Below, in pieces: positions 1 through 13,340 of a stretch of DNA of 64,000 bases. Made by a program: the position numbers and the translations under genes. The notes under the pieces are model-generated. The model worked only from the letters and a program-made list of their open reading frames with translations. It made no database searches and was not told where the DNA came from. The DNA lies in contig JAGUCH010000001.1 in the NCBI GenBank assembly GCA_019096065.1, positions 11,780,001 through 11,844,000 of the forward strand, given 5' to 3'. How positions within the stretch are numbered: position 1 is the first letter of the stretch; the number at the start of each line of letters is the position of its first letter. This DNA comes from Paracyclopina nana (taxonomy: Eukaryota; Arthropoda; Copepoda; Cyclopoida; Cyclopettidae).

Positions 1-3000
1 GAACCTGTCACTTTCATGATATTAATTACATGGGCCATATTATTGCGTTTGAGTGACAAGCCAACTTCATTAATGGGGACACGGCGCGAGTTATAATAAC
101 GTGACGTAGTAGTAGTATGCCCACGTGAAGGTGACAAATGATGATGGTTGTCAATTGAGCCAGGTGCATGAGTGTGGTGCACTACCCTTTTTCCTCCCTA
201 CATTACATGACTCTAATTAAGCTCACTTTTGAAATCTTAATTTTGTGCTGCTGCTGGCAGCTTTTTGGGGGAGGCTAGCTTGGAGTTTTTCAAAAGTGAG
301 TGCAAAATGTTTGCTCAAGTCTGCTAGCTACTACGTACTACTTGCCGCGCTTGTAAAATGCACTTTGATGACATGTGCTTAATAACAGGAAGCATAGCAG
401 GAGCGAATTTGCTGCTCTCACCTTTTGTGTGTCCATGTTTTGTTGTCATTCATCATTTGTCACACGTACGTTTTAGAACTTTAGCAAATTACCCGTGTAG
501 TTAATCATCATCATGGGACTTCATGATGACAAAAGCAGCAAGCAGTCAACAGAGTGAATCAATCAAAAAAAGGCGTCAGGCTCAAAAAAGACTGCTGGAA
601 ACTCATCAAGTTAAAAGCGGAGCAACGGCTGCAGCGCAACAGCGGCGTGCCGGATCGTGACTTGCGCACAAGTCAGCCCTCCGCGCATGCGCAGTGGTTA
701 GCGTTTTTGGATAATTCAAGTGGCATAACAGTTTTTTTCTCTCGCTCTCTTCTGGCGCGTTAATGGATTTTTAATTTTACTGGCCACGCTGGTGAAGAAA
801 TATTAGTGCGGCCAGTTGGTGGATCTTAGTGACTTTGAAGAATGTGAACAAACAACCATCAAAGAGTGACAGGGTGCCTTTGATTGATGAGCTCTTTCTG
901 ATTACAAAAGCTCAGAGCGTATAGTGTGCTATGCTACGACGTACCTGCACGGCGCAAATTGCAATAATATCTGGATTTTTGGGAGACTTTTTCATGGCGT
1001 CCATTAGTGCCATCATCATTCGTCACGTCAAGCCAATACAAAGCAGTCGGTCCAGATCTGACGCCAATGAACAATTCGTCAAATTCTTAATGCGTTTCCG
1101 GGGCTTCTTCTTCCACTTTTATTGTTCAAGAACCTCATCATGAAGATGACGAATTTCTTGGCAGCCGACACAAAGACATTACTCATATGGGATAGAAAAT
1201 GGGCGAAAATAACTTGACTTTTTCTCTTTCGTCAGCTTATGGTGTCGCGTCATCTCGCGTGCATAGGCATCATTGGGTGCAGTGACTGCAGGCGTGCCGC
1301 GCCAACAACAGCTGACTGTGACCGGCCTAACAGAGTTCAGCTTTTATCATTACATACAGTTACTTTTCAGGCTGCGTAAGGCTACGTCGTTCCATCTAAA
1401 CCATCTTCTTGGAGCATGATGCAAGAAAGAAGCATTTGTCATTTGTCTGGTCATCATTGTTTTGTGTAATAATGACTCTTTTGATTGGAATGTTTCCATC
1501 CATGTTCTGACTACCTGCAGATGCTGCGCTGTCGGATGTCATTTGTCACCTCTATTGCCGCTACAGAGGGTCTGTAAAAACCTGATGACAGGATCATCCA
1601 AGATGGTAGATGGCACACTGGGAAAACGACATCAAAACTGAGCGAACGTCTCAATTTAATCCAGCATTTGAGAGCTCACACCACGGTGAGCCCGCGCGCG
1701 CTGTTGGTCCGCGCAGTGCGTGTTAACGACATGTCATTACGCACACTGAGTGAAATATTTACCGAATCTGTCATGAGCGAGAGAGGTGGCTGGGAGCGCC
1801 ATGATGTGTGCACATCATGCTTAAAACGCTGTAATCATGGACCTTCTGTGCTTGAAACGAAGCACCTAGTGTGATGGCTCAATTCGTGGATCTCCCTTTG
1901 TTTCCCATGATGATGCAGTCAAATTGGCTCATGCTCAACATTTACTGAAGATACGTAATAAGCCTTTGGCGTGACAGCTGAAATAGTGTGTCATGTCACA
2001 TAGTTTATGGCCTGACCAGGATTCATTCACGGCCCATTTGTCGATTGGACGTCCGTTGGCATGAATAATATGCTTTCACAAAAAGTTTGGCTTGTATATG
2101 TCACTGTCACGCGGCTCTAGTACAACATGTGTCATATTGTGAAAAGAAGGGAGTAAAGGTCCACATATCATCATTATCACTCCGCCGCCATTGCTGCTGC
2201 CGCTGTCACGCCCAAATACGAAATGGTCGCAGTATCACAAGGGAAAATATGTATTGGATTTATAGCAGAAACGATTTTGCACCCGAGCTTGCCATCAGAC
2301 ATTCACAATGGGGAAAATTGGGTAAGATGCAGTAGTTAAAAAGCTTTTGTTTACACTTCCGGATCCAACCACGTGGTAGCTAAACAAAAACTTTGCTTAG
2401 AATACATCTGTGATACTTAGTTGACAATTGGAGCCGGATTTTGAAACGGATCTTTTTTGCTATGTTCTGACAGTAGCAAAGCTAAATTGTTGATAGGCTT
2501 CACGAGAAATAGCTAGGTTTTAATGAAGCTCTCGATCGTAATGACAAATGTGTCGTGATTCATCACGGAAGCCCGTCAATCAATGCCATGAGCAGACTCG
2601 TTTATCGAAATGCTCGTTTTTCTATGTGAGTTCAGCCAAAGCATTAGCTCTTTAGAGTTATTTAGCTCCAGTTTTGAATCATTGCGATGGCAGGCTTTGA
2701 TTTGCAGCAGTTCTTTGTGAGAGATTTGAAAAATCGCGGATTTTAGCCCCAGTGTGCCGAATAAAACTTGGGGGAAAGTGTGAAGTGTGAAAGGAGCAGA
2801 TTGATGGCTGCCATTAGAGTTTGACGTCCGGACCTGGACGACGTTTCTGGCTCGTCATGTTTTCCCAACTGCGAGCTGCTGTTGGTGAAAAAATTGTAGA
2901 AAGCCCTCGTCATCTATATGCCATTTCTTTGTTTCTTCTCAATGATGACGAAGCCCCATCATAGGCTCTGATGATGATTTACGGATACCCACTTTGCAAT

Positions 3001-6000
3001 AAATCACAGAGGTCTTGCTCCTCCTCTCTTCACGAGCAGAGTTGAAGTATACCATAACTCGTTCACTCCAAGCACACTGAGGGATGCCATTCTTTAAAAC
3101 TCCAATTACCCTTACCCATTTTACATGAAGAATGGCGCCCTCGAGCTCGGTCTCTGCAATGAGTCTGCATAAGCGTGCATTTTTTGCCATTTCTTGCCGT
3201 TGAATGTTACTTAATTCATACTATTAATTTACAAGGTCCAAATTGAGGCAGTTATAATACCTAGTCTTGCTGAGCTGAATTTTTCGCGTGTGAATAGGCG
3301 ACAAGCTTGCAATGCATCAATGGAGTTAGATGACGTGGTTTCTACAACATGTGTGTGACATGGAGCCAACAATAAAACTCAACACTTCGACTCTTGGCAA
3401 TCTTCAGAGATCTATTCCAAAGGGAGGAGAGAGGAAAAATAAAATCATTTTTTCCTGCCAGGAGGATGTTGAAGAAGTAGCAGCAGCACTACTCTATTTT
3501 CAAGTCTCACCAAGATTAAAGGGAATAAATCTGTGGAGCTGGAGCAGCTCTTTGCTACACATTTGTCATTGATGCAAATAAGTTTTTCTGACATGAGTTA
3601 TAGGTGACAACTAGGCGTACTTTCTACCTATCACACAGTTGGAGTCCGCGAGCAAGAGCTGTAAAAAGAGAACAAAACTCAGCCGAGCACCCAAATAATT
3701 GAGAGAGCAATTAGCCGCAAACAAAAGGAAAAATGCTTTGTTCGCCCTGCTGGAAATCCGCCACAGCATTTCATTGATCATTCAAAAAAGTAGGGGATTT
3801 AAAATCATCGAAATGAAGTGAGAGCTTAAAGATGCGCTTCTTACAGGTCTCGCACGCGCTTTATCAAATACTGCTGGAATATAATTCCACAGCTGCCAGC
3901 TGACTAATATTTTTGAAAAGTAGGTGGAGCAGTGGTTCTTGATCTCTTTTCAAATTCTAGCCCTGGGTTCCAATTATAGCCCGAGATTTATGCCCTTTGT
4001 TACCACAGGCCACCCTGACTGACTCGATTTGAAAAATCAAAGAAAAAGCTCTAAAATCGGAGGAATTTCTTGTCGCAAAAAGAGAAAGTCAAGAAGTACT
4101 TAAAGAGCAAAAAAAAAAAAAAAAAAGATAGACAACCGCGCGACGTACAGCAGCTTCTCAGGCCAGGCTGGAAGTTTACTAAGGCTAAATATTTTACAAG
4201 GAATTTGTAATGCACTAGCGGGGGTATCTTGGCATCATTGTTCCATTTGTGGTGAGGCCTTTTTAAGAAAACAACTTGCGAGACAGCCTGGCGCAAACGC
4301 TAGACTCTATAGCGCAGACTGAACGGCGCCAATCGTTGTGTGTTCCATCTCGCAGAATATCCAGCCTCTGCAATGCTGCTAGTGATTGATTGGCAGGAGA
4401 AAAAGCAAGACACAAATCAGTGAAGCAAGCGAGCAAATGTAGAAAATTGAGTATAACCTTTTTTACAGAGGGAAAATGACCAAAAATAAGCTCCAGTAGC
4501 TGTTCAAGTTGGCCAATTTAGAAAGCATCTGCTTCTGAGGAGACGTGGACATCTACTGAGGAAAGACAGATAGCATAGATGACCATGAGAAGTGCTAATC
4601 TCTCACGAAAGCATTTTTGCAACAACAACTGTTGTCAAAATGACCTAGCTTTGTCCTTCTTCCTTGATGAAATTGCGGCATTAGGGTCTAATGGCGAGGC
4701 CAAGATGACAGAATTTGCTATAATTAAATCTACTTTGACCACATCTGAAAGTTGACACCGTAATTGGCCTGAAAACTGAGGTCTGTCTCCACTTTGGAAG
4801 GAAACCAACGAAATTCTAGTATTCGAACATTATAGCTTTTTGATTAGCTCAGTACGTTCATTAATTTGCCAATGCTGATCAACATTTCAAGTGCCATTGA
4901 TGAAGTGGAATAAGAATCTTATAAACTTTGCATTGAAAGCTCTGTACAGCTTCTCCGAAGGCGTCGTCACACAAATGAAGCATATCAGACTTTTTGGCCT
5001 GTGAAGGTAGAAGAAAATGGGGTTAATGTTTGTCTTTGCAGCTGACTGATGCTTTTTTGCCCCTTCTTTCACGCATTTCTGCGTGCTGCTCCTCCTGGAC
5101 AGCTCCTTCAATCAGTTCAATTATGGACAAGTCTCACATTTCTCTATGCAAGGCCATCATTCATTCCCAGTATTTTAGCATACAAAGCTCGAGACTTAAA
5201 ATATGTCCTCCTGTTAGGTGATTTAATGGAGCGGGGCGGCGTTTTATGAAAGGAGGCCACAAATCAACTTTGGCCTTATAATTCTATACACTTGACGACG
5301 TTTGAAACATTGATCCTTTAGCTGAACTAATCAACTTTTAAAATAAATTATTTCAATTTATGAAAATGCCATGCAGCCATCTGGAGGCGGAGTTGTTTGA
5401 AACAACAGCAAAAAATTCTGCATTGTTCATTAGGGATGTCACTCAAAATGAGAGCATTTGTCTGCAGAAACCAATAACTCCTCAGGGAAAATTGCTTTTT
5501 ACCAAATGCTGTGTGCACACTGAGAAAAGGCCAACATTTCTATGCAAACGTTTACGTACAGGGGCTTTATATCAGTTTTAACTATATTGTAGTATATTGC
5601 AGACTGTAGTAAATGGCGAGAACAGTAGACACACTGGCGCCAAGCCAGACTCACTATTGGTGCCAAATGTGCGTTTTGCCCTCAGTGCTCGTAATATGCA
5701 CGACGCATCGCAACTAATTGCATTTTGAGGGCCATTTTTCTCGTTTTTTCAAGGCAAAATGATAGGCAATTCATCGATAGCCATGTACCTCATCATGCTC
5801 CCTTCATATCATAATTGGCTGTTCCGGGCAAAATGGCCATAAATATCCCTCGAAACACCAAGCAAATGAACGTTATGCGCATAATTTTGCCATTTCAGCC
5901 CCTGCCAGTCTATGGAATGCTGCCAAATCATAGCAACAAAGCCTTTCGTTCGATAGAGAGCAGTGTATGCACTTTAAGTGTAGTTGCGGCTGAGATGTCG

Positions 6001-9000
6001 AGAAGCATAAAGAGTTTACATATGCAAGTTGTCATTTGTAAATATGCAATGATCTTAATTGTAGGTTTTAGCTGAATTGCTGAAGCCTTTCTTCTCAGTA
6101 AGAGACGTACTTTATTCACCAACTGCTCCAGTTCAACATTGATCCCATAGCATTTGAACGATGAATGGGACGTTGGATGGCCATTAAAAGCATCTCATCC
6201 CGTGTAGGAAAGTCGTGAGCCATAAAATTGTTCCATCCCATTACTTTCTGCCCCAAACTGATTCTTTTCTCGTCTATAAATATTGAGGAAGGTTGATTAT
6301 TCCACGACAAGAATGGCGCACTGAACAAAACAACAACCCTTTCACTCCTACTCGCGCATACGATTTACAAATGAAGGTCATCTTTTGCATTTTAAATTTC
6401 GGCTCAAAATCCGGGAAAACATACACCCGTGTGTTAGCTTCGTTTGGTGCAACTTTTGATCAGAGCATTAGGAAAGGAAAAATGTGTACTACATTGCAAA
6501 TAGAAGTTTTCAGTGAAAAAAGACAACAAATGCTGCGACAGTCTTAACGCAAGCTTGGTAAGCATGCATAAGGTGAACCCGAGAAGGATGAAGATAAAAG
6601 CTCTTCTGTCTCCAGACGTGATCTGAATGCTCGAATTCGATTCAGCAAGAGCATTAACACCCAGAAAAAAGCACCTTACCCTTGCTTGACCAAAAACCAT
6701 TTTCTGAGGACCTGATGCATCTCTAAGCAGCTTTCTTTCAGTCAATGCATACAGTGTGAGCCATCTTATTCACTGAAGGCAGCAGACTGCAAAATAAAGT
6801 GATGAGCAATAGGCCAACGATCCTTCATTACAAATTGCATCAAAAGACATGAAAGCCCACCCTTGATGAAGGAGGAGAAGAGTTCAGCATTATTTTGAGC
6901 AAACAAAGAGAGCAGAAGGTTCATTAAGATCAAGTTGCCTCTTCATCAGAGCACCTCTGCTGGTCATCATCTAAAGGAGGGAAGATGACACCAAATGATG
7001 ATTGCTAGCAAAGCTACAAAGAGCGTTGTCAGCAGACAAACACTCTTATTAAAGAAAACCAGCTTGCCCCCCACCATCCAGCAACTTTCTTCTAATTAAG
7101 CCAGTCTGGCAACTCTGGTTAAATGATGGTCGTGACTCAAAAGAGATGGGCCTGCGCTAACGGCTTCTCGTCTCCATAGCGAGCCAAGTGCACTTTTCAA
7201 GTGTTTTTGAGCCAAAGAGCCGAGCCATTTCCTCTGCAGTAGCTGGTGGAGAAAAAAATGATCCCATCTAATTAATGGTGACCATAGAAAAGAAAGCTGC
7301 TGGGGTGGATGTTGACACTTTAGCAAGGGAAAGCTAGGTGTGACCACCACAAATTCCGATCACGTTTGTTCTCACCTTTCTTTCTTCTTGTCAGCTAGAT
7401 ACCAGCACATTTGATACCTGATGGCCGCCATTGTTCCAATTTCTTTGCAGGCTCTTGGGGAGTCTTAATCAGGAGAGACAAAGCCCATATCCCTGCATCA
7501 TCGTATTTCACCACTTCTTTTTATGGCATCTGCAGAGGCATTGATAATTTTCATAAATTAGCAACCCGAGATGCTCGCCGCCAAGCAATTAGCTTTCCAC
7601 TTCTTCAAGAGAAGATAACATGAGATACACATCTCAATTCTCGGCTAGATCTTTTCTTCTTCTTTTTTAAAAGCTTTTGGGTTATTCATTTGCACAAAGT
7701 TCAGCTTTCACCGAGCACTTCTTCCTTCCTCCATAATTAGTTTGGCTTTAATTGGTGAAAGAAATCAACACTGCTACTTCTGACTTGATTTTGAGCCAAG
7801 GTTGCACTTATCAACTTGGTAGCTCTACACTTTTCTAATTGGATTTCAAGCATTTGAGCTCCAAATTGAAAGATATTTTCCTTCTTCTGAAGAGTGGGGA
7901 TTTCGGTTGTCCAGGTAAGCTTGTTCAGCATCAGCTTACACAGCTACCAAATATTCAGATTTCAGCATTGATGACTGTAGTTATTAATTAACCACGAAAG
8001 TATATCATCTTACCTCAAAGGAGCGTCAATTACAGGCAAACCGAATGAAAATGGAGCGAGTAAGTTGATGCTTGGTTACATATCACCAAGATGTACCGAA
8101 AAAAGCCATCATTTGTGGCTACATGACAGGACACACTGTGTTTTAAAAACTTTCCTCCCAATTGGCTGGCATTCGGGTGACACTTATTTAGGTAGCTAGC
8201 TAAGGAAAAGTTTTCTTTGGAGGTTTGTTACTCCTCCATTCATGTGGCGATCCCAGATCCTTTTTTCTCCTCTTGTCTTCAAATGTTTGTGACGGGTGAG
8301 AACAATGATCATAGCTCGTAGTTGTGCCAGGATCCTTGGCCCGTTTTCACGAAAGCTCAGGATTTCACCACTTCATCCTCACATCGAGGGCATATTCAAA
8401 TTATCAGCCATACCAGAACCAAAAATTAAGTAGACAGTTGATTTCGGCGGTTAGCTACTAATATTGGACGAATTTGATTGTTAAGGTAGCGCCCCAGTGT
8501 TGTGTTAGCAGAATCAGCTAACCGCTATGATGCACCGGGCCAGAAAATGTAAGGCTTGAACGGATCCGATTTTATGCTCTCTTTTGGCAGCGCTTTCTTT
8601 GTTTTGCCCCCTTTTATTCCATACATCGCGTTGGTCACATGTATGGAATGTCAGTGAAGAAGGAAATTTCTGAGCTGGTCAGCTGCGATGATGATGATGT
8701 GAAGGCAGTGAGTTGGTCGAGATTTTGTCGCTATATCCAGTCGTCTGAGACACTTGTCAAAGATGTCACAGACCCTGTCCTTCTCAAAGGCAAAAAGTGT
8801 GTAAGAATTCCACATGACATGGCTGTCACAAATTGAGAAAGGAAAGCCCCACTAACCCGGACTTTGTCAATGGGCTTTCGTCATTAGACATCAGCCATGC
8901 TTCGTTTCACACGTCATCTCAAAAACTTTTTACCTCGCTTGCTGATGAAACTCCCAAAATTAATTTCAATCAATTCCATCGAGTTTTAAGGGCCGTTTAT

Positions 9001-12000
9001 TAATGTTGAACACTAAAAATTACTTTATCTGACGGACTCAGATTGAAAGATGGAACTTGCAATTGCTGAGAGGGCCTTTTATGAATATATTAAATCTATG
9101 TTTATTGTTATAAAATCTTTTTTAAACTTTGATGAATGATACAACTTTTAAGAACATAAAATTGCCTCTTTTGAAAGTAAACCTTATTTCCGGAACTCTA
9201 AGTTCCAAGATAACTTTATGAGTATTTTAAGCTTGCCTTGTTAAAATAAGGCTATACATCAAATGTTAGAGAGAGTGTGAGTAAAACTAAGTGGACAAGT
9301 CATGCATATGTGTGATGTGAGTGTGCATGAGTCAGGGCTTTTGATCAGCACGTCAAGTTGGTCTATGAAGAGTCATCATCATGTTGCCAAGTCTTGGCTT
9401 TCATTGCCATTTCTCAATAATAATAAAGGGAGGAGGGAGTCTTTCATATAGAATGATGTCCAAGTCAGAGAATTGGCTGGATGTTTGATGAGGTATCTGG
9501 TAGCACTCTTTTAACCACAGTGTTACCACAAAAAATAAAGCATTGGTTGGTTGCCATATCTTACAGGGGCTAGAGCAAAATAATGTTCATCTGGAATATT
9601 GGCTCTTTTCACGCCAAATATCCAGCCCGAGATGACAAGGAGACAATGCTAGATGATGACTGTTCCAATATTGGCCCCAGTAGATATCTGTGTAGAAGAA
9701 TCAATCTGGAATGCTAGCAGCAGTTGTCAGTCCTCAATTAGAAGTAGGAGTCCTGTGAAAAAGAGAGAGAAACCTGGGGAGAGAACAAAGCCTGAGGCTA
9801 CCATGTTCAAAATGACTTCAATAAATCCAAGGTTCCCTCTTTGTCTTGGCTCTGACTTTGAAAGATTGGCATCATCAAGTGGCTCAATTTTATTTCTGAC
9901 CTAACTCAGCTTGCTTTGATGAAGTTGTAAATGTCGACCCCTAATGGCCCTAAGGAGCCAGTCTCTATAATTTGGAGCTCGGTGATAGATGGCGCTTGTG
10001 CACACCTCTTAACTGAAACCAATAACAAACTTTGATGAGGCCATAAAACTGGCTCAAAATAGAGTTATTCCTACTACACCAAGGCCAAATCAAAGGCTCC
10101 ACTTTAGCCACTTTTCAATTGCCTCAAGAATAGTGTTAAACTTGCGTTAAGCTACCCATTTACACTAGTACTTCTGAAGATTCAAAGAAAGCATGATAAT
10201 TTTTGGCTCCAGATGTTACCTTCGTCGGCTGAATATAATGATAATAAAATCAGCTCCAGACTTTTTAATACCCTTGGATTGGACCATGAAAAGTTTGACG
10301 AGGCCGTAAAAAAGATCTGCGCAGCCCACATTGTTGATCAGCAATGTGTGGTTTGAGTTGCCAATTCATGGTGATTGAAGAAGACCATGATGGTCATTGG
10401 CGGCTTATTTCTTTGGCTCTACTTTTGAAAGGCAGCTGTTGTCGGTGTCAGCGACGCACAGTGTTGATTAATGGACTCTTTGGAAGATTTCCTAGCCACA
10501 GGATCCTATGATGACGGCATGACAAAAAATTTGAGGTGATATTCAATAATAATCGGGCTAAAGCCAGTATAAACATTTGGCGCGCGTATGTTGGTGTCCC
10601 CTTGTGTCAATCAAGCTCATATGATTAGGTATCAAACGGATTTCAACGGATATTGACCGCAATCTACTGAAGCTAAGGAGTAGCAAATAATCTCTCAGTT
10701 GACAATTGTAAATAAGCCCAATTAAGCCACAGGCCAATTGATGCGAGTTAAAAGCCACCACAAAACCAGTCTAGCTCATCTGCAGCGCTGCGGTCAGCTC
10801 ACCAAACAAAACGCGTCGTTTAAGTCCGTTAAATGCCTGTATCGCTATGCGGGGATGCAAAAAGTGCGAGAAAGATGATGCGTGATTGACATGTGGCGCC
10901 ACCACGTGCGCAATGTTTACTTTTTAGCAAGCCGTGACCGTTGCAATTTTTTTGAGTCCTTGCAAGTTTGGGCTCCAGATTTGAAAGAGATGTCATTTTT
11001 CATGTCAATTTGGAGTGAATACCATTTGATCACAAGCCCCGGGGTAGCCTTGGGCGGAGAACGACGTTGATAAATGCATCTGTCACTGACCCACCCCGAT
11101 AGCAGACGTTTGACTGATTACTCCTCAAAGATCGAGATGATGATTCTTCTTCTTGCATAAGCTTTTGTGATGACTGGCAGTTGCTGCTTCAATCTTATAT
11201 ATTTGGCAGCCATTCCAGATTATCACATCTATGTGGCTCAGTTGTACTGCAGCTTGAACTGAATTGAGTGAGATCAGTATAATACAATCAAGTAGCGTCG
11301 CATTTCAAATATGGCGTATCAGGCCATCTTTGACACGTTTTATTAATCACTGCAATAATATCTAATTAAAACTAAAAGGCCATCTTATTTATGGCATTCA
11401 GATTCTCATTTGAAAATCAAGTTTGGCTCCCATAACTCAAGTGCCCAATCAAAACACATCCATCAGCCCGTAAGAAAAAACATAGCATTTTCATAACAGC
11501 TTGCATGGATAGTTGGTGGTGGCTCGCGTTCGCTTAGAAGCTAAGCAAAGTGACATGAATGACAATTCATTTTCTCAATCCCTAGCTGGAATTCTGTCAA
11601 CTAATGAGCCCACATAGCGCAGTAGTTGCACGGAATTGTGGCCAGTGACGAATTACCGCGTCTGATGGACATTGATGAATTATGACCAGGCAGTATGGCT
11701 CTAATACAGTTTATTGGAAAAGTATTGGACATGTGAAGGATAAGCTAGTCATTCAGACGGCATTTGTTTTGCATGACACCTCACTTTGAAGCCTTGATCA
11801 ATGACAGGAAAAGAGGGCGGCAATGCAATGAAGAAGATTATTATGATCATTACGTTTTGATTGAGAGGGCTCGTGCCCGAGGAGTCCCCTTTGCACTACT
11901 AGCTGCTGAATGCAGCAAGAAAGAGACAAGCACTTGACAGCAGACATGACATTTGATGATGACCCTTCTGTTGATGTTTTTTTCTTCTGAGGACACTTTC

Positions 12001-13005
12001 AATGGCAGCCATCCATCAGCATTCGTTTTTGTACACCAGCAATCCAAATTCTCAGCTTTCTTAAGAGTAGTGTCAATAAAAGTTTTGGCTCAGCAGGACA
12101 GACAGGATTGGCAGTTCCTGTCATCCTCTGCCTGCAAAAGTGTGAGGAGGCCAGAAAAGCCCTCTTTTTTCTTTTCCCCCTGACTGATCTGATTGACCAC
12201 AGTGATAAAAAGGGAGAATTCAGCGCCCATTTGAGGGCAAGATTGAAGATGATTGACATTGATTTGGTTTAGACAATCATGTCGATCAAAACTTCAATTC
12301 TTTTGTTGCTTTTGTGTGCTTAGCAGTCAGACAAAGTGGTAGCCTTAAACAAAGAATGTCTGCGTAAGCTCCTGAATGGACAGCAGATAGTGAAAATAAA
12401 GCTATTTGTATGTTCCCTCTATGTTAAGTTTTCATTGTTTTTTGTGACACCAGTTTAATGACATATTGCAACAAAGCGGCCGTTTAAATTGGTTGCCCAT
12501 AGAGAGCTGTTCAAAAGTGTTCTTCTTAAATTAATCATGATTTAGGTTTTTGATGTGTTGATGAGGCAGCTCGCAGTGTTTAAGCCATGATAGATAGAGA
12601 AAGCCCCCCTTTTTCTCTCAAACTGCTGCTGCTGCAGGCTGCGGTACTAGCTAGAAGGTGAAATTGTGTGTGTGCATATACAGAGAGACCATCAAGAGGC
12701 AAGTTTATGGTCCCGTCGTCTTTTCTGAGCAAATGCTGCTGCTACTTCGTTTCGGACTGCAGTAGTAAGAAATCTTCAAGCTGTCACAGACTCGAGTGCA
12801 CATCATAATCCCGGGGAAGCTTTAACTGAAATTTATTTCATCTTAACATGACAACAATGGAAGTATACTGGAAAGAGTCGTATAATATCATATTAATAAT
12901 GGGGCGGTGGGCAATAGAATTGTGCTACTCTCGAATTTTTCAAGAGCTCGAGGCCATATATAATGTAAAAGGGCCAAAAAGGGATGCTGCTGCTTCTTTC
13001 GGCTT
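1..13005. other. Gene-free region 3' of teashirt, candidate regulatory DNA
   Basis: I see no convincing coding sequence: open frames are at most about 100 codons, scattered, and show no domain or splice continuity. No transposon-like inverted repeat was recognised. There is an 18-nt A run at 4109-4126. The first 3.6 kb carries six copies of TGACAAAT/ATTTGTCA. TTTATGGC/GCCATAAA occurs at about 2004, 5836, 6219, 7520, 10040 and 11388. Together with low repeat content beside a developmental transcription-factor gene, this suggests cis-regulatory DNA. That role is inference. Confidence 0.5.
4109..4126 (+). repeat. Poly(A) tract, 18 nt
   Basis: An uninterrupted run of 18 A residues. No retrocopy or target-site duplication is evident around it, so it is recorded as a simple repeat only. 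Confidence 0.9.
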
Positions 13006-13011
13006 TTTATT
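13006..13011 (-). terminator. Candidate poly(A) signal of the teashirt-like gene
   Basis: AATAAA on the minus strand about 330 nt downstream of the stop codon of the teashirt-like gene. A second AATAAA lies further on at 12832-12837. Either could end the transcript; the first is nearer. Based on motif and position only. Confidence 0.45.
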
Positions 13012-13340
13012 ACTACTGTAAATATAGAGTACAGTGAGCACTGAAGCGGATAAAGATGGCTGCTAGACTATAGGGCTATACTTGCGTACGTATTAGAAGG
13101 GGGGGAATGTATGAATTTCAGAGCCCGAAAGTGTTCCTTATATGCTTAGAGGGCGCCGCTGTACGCTCGCCAACTCAGGAGCTAAAGAGAGCTATGTATG
13201 TAATAAAGCTTGGCCTCTTCACGTATACACTATACACGATCGCCGCGAGAGTTTTTCACTTTTTTTCAGAACGCGTATAGAGCACAAGAAGAAGGGTCTA
13301 CGCAGCTGCTGCAATTGAAAAATGACTAAAATGGAATAAG

